Assembly (NCBI RefSeq): GCF_004379255.2
Contig: NC_056049.1
Span: 1,364,001 to 1,428,000 of the forward strand
Direction of reading: 5' to 3'
Origin: Salvia splendens
Taxonomy: Eukaryota; Streptophyta; Magnoliopsida; Lamiales; Lamiaceae
Length of the DNA: 64,000 bases
The notes below the pieces were generated by a model. That model was not told the DNA's origin, did no database searches, and saw only the letters and a list, made by a program, of their open reading frames with translations. The number at the start of each line of letters is the position of its first letter. Position 1 is the stretch's first letter. The translations under genes were made by a program, and so were the position numbers. Below are positions 59,971 to 64,000 of this stretch, piece after piece.

Positions 59971-61780
59971 ACATTACAATTTTAGACAAATCATACACAA
60001 ATTATAAATGCATGTAAAACTGAAGAATTTTAAATTCTAAAATTTTAATATTGCATACAATATTTGCAAATGTGTGTTCGATTTAAGATTCTAAAACTAG
60101 AATATTGCATATAAAACTTATTAATTTGGATGAAATAAGTATTCTTGTTTATTTTACAAACAATATAAATCAACAAATCCAACAAATCGCAGCAGAAGCG
60201 TGGTGGGCCTAAAGATTTTCACAAGCTAAATAGATGGTCATGATTAATTTTCACTTGTAAATCATATAAAAACCAACCGTACACATTAATTGTTAGTGGC
60301 GTACGTGATAAAAGTATTAATTTATCATAGTTTGGTGTACATCAAAATATCCTCAAATTATATCCTTGGCATTACAATTTGATTATTTTTTTAATTATAA
60401 AAAATGCAGGTGTGCATCGACATTTCTTTTCAAGATTCTCTATGAAAACCATACTACTTTAAAAGGCAAAAAAACGATAGTTATCCGAACGTGCTAATTT
60501 TGTCAACTTATTAATCAATTTTTTTGTTTTATAGTAATATGTTTCGACTAGATTTGGTCGTATAAGTTAGGTACAAGTAAATGTGACAAGCTGTAGGAAT
60601 GGAGTAGTTGAGTTTATACTTGATCTTCACATGCCTTTCTCTACTCTTCTATAAAAATAAAAACATGTCCAACATTTTTGGTGTTTTAGTTCGTCACTTC
60701 TCGTTGTGAATATGTGATCCTCGTTGCTTGCCTTAATCTTAGGCACTGATAGTGAATTTACTAAAAATCTCCTGCTTTTTAAATTCTCTAATATTTGCCA
60801 ACCAGTGAAACATAAGACACATTTAAATTCTCGATGACACAATTCAGGGCTATGATTTAGCTCTCGTTTACATTTTTGGATTCAATGTTTCTTGTTAGTT
60901 GTGGTTATCTAATCTCTCTCTAATGAATAGGATGATAAATAATGTCTAGACGTGACTATGTGTTTAGATGTGACTGTGTGACTCATTTACTTCTATTTTA
61001 ATATATTTTCTCTTAATTTTCTTTTCTATTGTATCGGAATGTACCCATCTTCAATTTGGTTGGATATATATTACATTATATGGCATAATAATAAATTAAC
61101 AACCACGTTATAATATTTGTCGCAATCTAATTAACAACTCTTGAAACAAACTAGTCTACCATTGCATATTTGTACTAATAATTGTTTTCCTCAATTAATA
61201 TTCCAATAAACCTTTCACCAAATAATGAATTTATAAAGTATCGTTTAATAAATGCGTGTAAATTAATAAAAGTACTTGAAAATAATTATACTTGTATAAT
61301 GAGTTAATTCGAAACTTAAATCTTCACTATCCATAATTCTTTCATTATTATTACCACTATTATTTTATCTTTTAGACCTACACCATTTGCTATTGGTTTC
61401 AACTTTTAAAGCTTCCATATTATCAATTACAAATGTTAAAAATCATTTATTGAAAATAATGCGGCATACATAATTAAATCCACTTAAATTTATAATCCAT
61501 CAATTAAACATAATCGTACTAGCATTTATAATAGTTTTGTACATGTCCCTTTTTTTGTTGGCTAAAAACAAATCCAGTAAATTATTAACTTGCACTTTCA
61601 TTTTTGTTTAGACATAAATCCCACGTTTTTAAAGGGGTAATCTAGTTACGCGTTTAACAAAAATAATATTTTTATTATTAATTCGGTAAATTACTTTTAC
61701 TTTTGTCAAATTGTAGTATTTTGGAAAATTCAACTTTGTTTGAAAAATCTGACGAACACATGTGAAAATCTAACCAGTGG
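59971..61780. other. AT-rich intergenic DNA, no gene seen
   Basis: About 1.8 kb right of the Harbinger element. Short ORFs only, without family features. Polyadenylation-like and AT-rich words are frequent but not assignable. Confidence 0.5.
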
Positions 61781-61784
61781 ATTG

Positions 61785-61945
61785 TATCACAAGGTAGTGC
61801 AGAGATGTGGTGACTTTAAGATTATGAGTTCAAAACCTGACAATCGTTGGAAGACATTTTGATGTAATCTGCAAATCCGGTTAAGCAAAATTAGCCAGAT
61901 CGCACTAAAGACAGATTCGAATATTTCCCGGTTTTCCACCCCTAG
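61785..61945 (+). repeat. tRNA-derived SINE-like repeat, copy 2
   Basis: Contains an A-box-like tagtgcagagatgtgg, a B-box-like gttcaaaac 25-30 bases later, then ttggaagacatttt and gcaaatccggttaagcaaaa. The copy at 26835 has the same words in the same order. No clear poly-A tail or target duplication could be set. Confidence 0.5.
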
Positions 61946-62191
61946 TTACAAGCCACCACATTATGACCGTTGGATTCCCTCCATCCAATATTTTTGAAAT
62001 GACTCTCTTGTCCTTACCTTCCAATTATTCCAAATATTCAATTTTCGAAATTATTTAATTCGAATTTTCAAACTTCCTCTCTCTCTCTACCCGTCTCGTG
62101 TCCCAAGAAGAGCTGTCACATACACACGAAGGCAAGTAAAGTGCACAATTGCTCTCATAAATGCCGCACAGCGGTTTCAAATTCAATGCCG

Positions 62192-62220
62192 ATTTCCATT
62201 TCCATTTCCATTTCCATTTC
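62192..62220 (+). repeat. (CCATTT)n short tandem repeat
   Basis: Four to five units of a 6-base repeat in the leader of the ROP-interactor gene, followed by a GAA run at 62287-62309. An open frame across it (alternating Phe-His) is not considered a gene. Confidence 0.7.
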
Positions 62221-62931
62221 TACGCTACTCTGCTCCAAATCACCATTCACCTCTGCTATTTAACAATTAGCTCCTCACCACGGCTTGAAGAAGAAGAAGA
62301 AGAAGAAGACTACAACACCTTCTGTAGGTGTGATTTTGTCACAGTACTATGTTTTGTTCATATCGATTAATAATTGCGATTTTCTTTTGGAATAGATTAT
62401 TCAATTCGTTGTGTATGCTTTTTAATTGAGCTTTTTCCCCTGCCAAATGATTTGGCGGCATTTAATTTCAATTGAAGTACTGTTTGTAGATCCAGCTGAT
62501 ATGAGTTTATGTAGTTTTACACACGGCTGAATCCGTTGAAATCGTGAAGTTATGAATTCTGTAGAGTGGTGAAGCAATTAATAGAATTGAAGCTCCTAAT
62601 AGTTGCATTTTGATCGACTTCAGCTGTTTATTAGAACCATTGTATGATTGCTGAAGAAATTAGAGAAATCGGAAATTAGAAATCATAGTGAAATGCTGGT
62701 GTTAGTTAGGTTTGATTTGTGGCAAATTGTCTGAGAAAACTGCAATTTGATTTAGCTTATTGAATCTAAGTGATGTATTTTACAGTGTTGAATTTTGTAG
62801 TATGTGAATATGCTGAGCTTCATTTTCCAACTGAATTATCTAATGTTCTCATTCGATTAAGCAGATCAAAGTTTGAAGAACAGTTGATTTTGCTGTTAGA
62901 GATAATTGAGTTTCCCTCGAAGAAGAGAGAA

Positions 62932-64000
62932 ATGCCAAGAACAAGGTATTTGGAATCTAATGCCTAGTGTATTCCCAAGTTATTCTGTTTTGTGTTTGGT
63001 TTTAATTTGATCTTTTTATGATCATAGTAGAACAGCAGAAGTAGCTGCACGGCCATCTCTTCGAGGGCCTGCTAATCAGAGGACGTCCAGCGCTGATTCT
63101 GATCCAACACATGTTCGTCCGAAGACGGAGAGGAGCCCCAAAATCGCTGAAGGTCGGACACAGAGAGGGACGCTGTCTAACCCCTTGCACCAAAAGAAAC
63201 TAAGAACTCGCATTGCAGATTTGGAATCTCAACTCGGCCTTGCTCAGGAGGAGCTCAAGAGTCTGAAGGGTCATTTAGTCTCGACCGGGACTGCTAAAAA
63301 GGCAGTGCAGGATCAACTTGAGAGGAAACCTAAGAAATCGCAGAGGGCTCCCGAGCCGTTTGAAATCGAAGAAAAGCACTTAACTCCAGCTGAGGCCCGA
63401 AAACTGAGCAAGAAGGATAGTACTAAAATGTATGAAGCATCTGAGGAAATCCAGGAGGAAACTGATGTTTTCGAAGTTCCTAACGAGAAGACAACGTTGG
63501 AGCCTAAGGCTGAACCAGAAGATGATGAACTCAAGGCTAAGTCTGTCTCTTTGTCAGCTGAATCACCAGTCACTGCTGAGCCGGAGAGTCCATGTGATGA
63601 GTTGGCTTCAAAGGAAGAGGAGATAAACTTGCTGAAAGCCCGTTTAGAAGAAAAGGGGAAAGAACTGGAGGTGTTTCGTCAAGAAAATGAGAGCATAAAG
63701 AGCCAGCTCGATGAAAAATCGCTGAAGATATCATCAGCTCAATCTGAGATCAATAGCCTGAACAAAAGGTTAACTTTGGCTAGTGAAGAGCTGGAGAAGA
63801 GTAAAAGCAGCTCTTCCCAGATGAATGAGAAGTTAGAAGCGACAGAAAAGGAGAAAGAGTTGCTAGAAAATGAGATGAAGATGCTTCGTGTACAAACTGA
63901 GCAATGGCGAAAAGCAGCGGATGCAGCAGCTTCTGTTCTGGCTGGGGATGCGGAGGCGAACGGCAGGAGGATATCGGAGAGATGTGGATCCATGGATAAA
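62932..64000 (+). CDS. Interactor of constitutive active ROPs (ICR/RIP), 5' part
   Basis: Coiled-coil scaffold that binds active ROP GTPases and links them to exocyst, microtubules or kinesin to set cell polarity (family knowledge). Coding exon 1 is 62932-62945 (MPRT plus two bases), then exon 2 from 63028 or 63031 to beyond the window end. A 5'UTR intron is likely at 62328-62864. Family marks: N-terminal MPRTR; SLRGPANQRTSSADSD; LHQKKLRTRIADLESQLG; alternating acidic and heptad segments (EEINLLKARLEEKGKELEVF); and the conserved QWRKAADAAASVLAG near the current end. The usual C-terminal ROP-binding part lies past 64000. No breaks in the visible part. Which ICR paralogue cannot be told. Confidence 0.87.

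Noticed and set aside
62161..62370. 69-codon ORF with alternating Phe-His
   Set aside because: Generated by a CCATTT tandem repeat in the 5' leader of the ICR gene; no conserved feature and crossed by a likely 5'UTR intron.

Overview
The window is nuclear DNA of a flowering plant. Genes carry many short GT..AG introns, intergenic DNA is AT-rich, and plant transposons are abundant: Stowaway-like MITEs, PIF/Harbinger, Copia, a chromovirus-type LTR and a MULE. Protein similarity suggests a eudicot and probably an asterid (perhaps Lamiales); this placement is inference from recall, not from a search.

Layout. 2.1-5.7 kb: subfamily I ethylene receptor (+) whose reading frame stops just inside the receiver domain. 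8.5-11.5 kb: PAM2 + two-RRM PABP-interacting protein (+). 12.1-16.7 kb: SCD2-like coiled-coil trafficking protein (+), 17 coding exons. 17.5-19.1 kb: PIF/Harbinger element keeping only its Myb-like ORF. 22.1-24.7 kb: DA2/GW2-type RING E3 ligase (+). 25.5-26.6 kb: non-autonomous element with an internal duplication and a nested MITE. 27.0-32.25 kb: Copia retrotransposon (-) inserted in a Stowaway MITE. 33.4-34.5 kb: MULE with long TIRs and 9-bp TSD. 35.1 and 41.6 kb: two related small secreted peptide genes that I do not recognise, with a decayed Harbinger transposase element (36.0-37.3 kb) and a foldback element (40 kb) between them. 43-45.5 kb: GT-rich inverted arms split by a solo LTR. 47.2-48.8 kb: polyphenol oxidase with two frameshifts. 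50.0-51.6 kb: berberine-bridge-enzyme-like pseudogene. 52.5-60.0 kb: a 7.4-kb PIF/Harbinger element with TTA target duplication, an intact DDE transposase, two Myb/SANT-like genes and a two-B3-domain gene. 62.1-64.0 kb: 5' part of an ICR/RIP ROP-interactor gene (+), cut by the window end.

How the parts relate. The conserved genes (ethylene perception, PABP binding, SCD vesicle traffic, DA2 growth control, ROP signalling) are single housekeeping or regulatory loci and do not form a pathway cluster. PPO and BBE-like are neighbouring oxidative-metabolism loci, both damaged. The most unusual object is the 7.4-kb Harbinger element: four intact-looking spliced gene models, three encoding putative DNA-binding proteins, lie between one pair of terminal inverted repeats. 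The truncated ethylene receptor and the paired secreted peptides are the next most interesting.

Exon coordinates were assigned by eye from GT..AG sites, frame closure and family similarity. No transcript evidence or database search was available.
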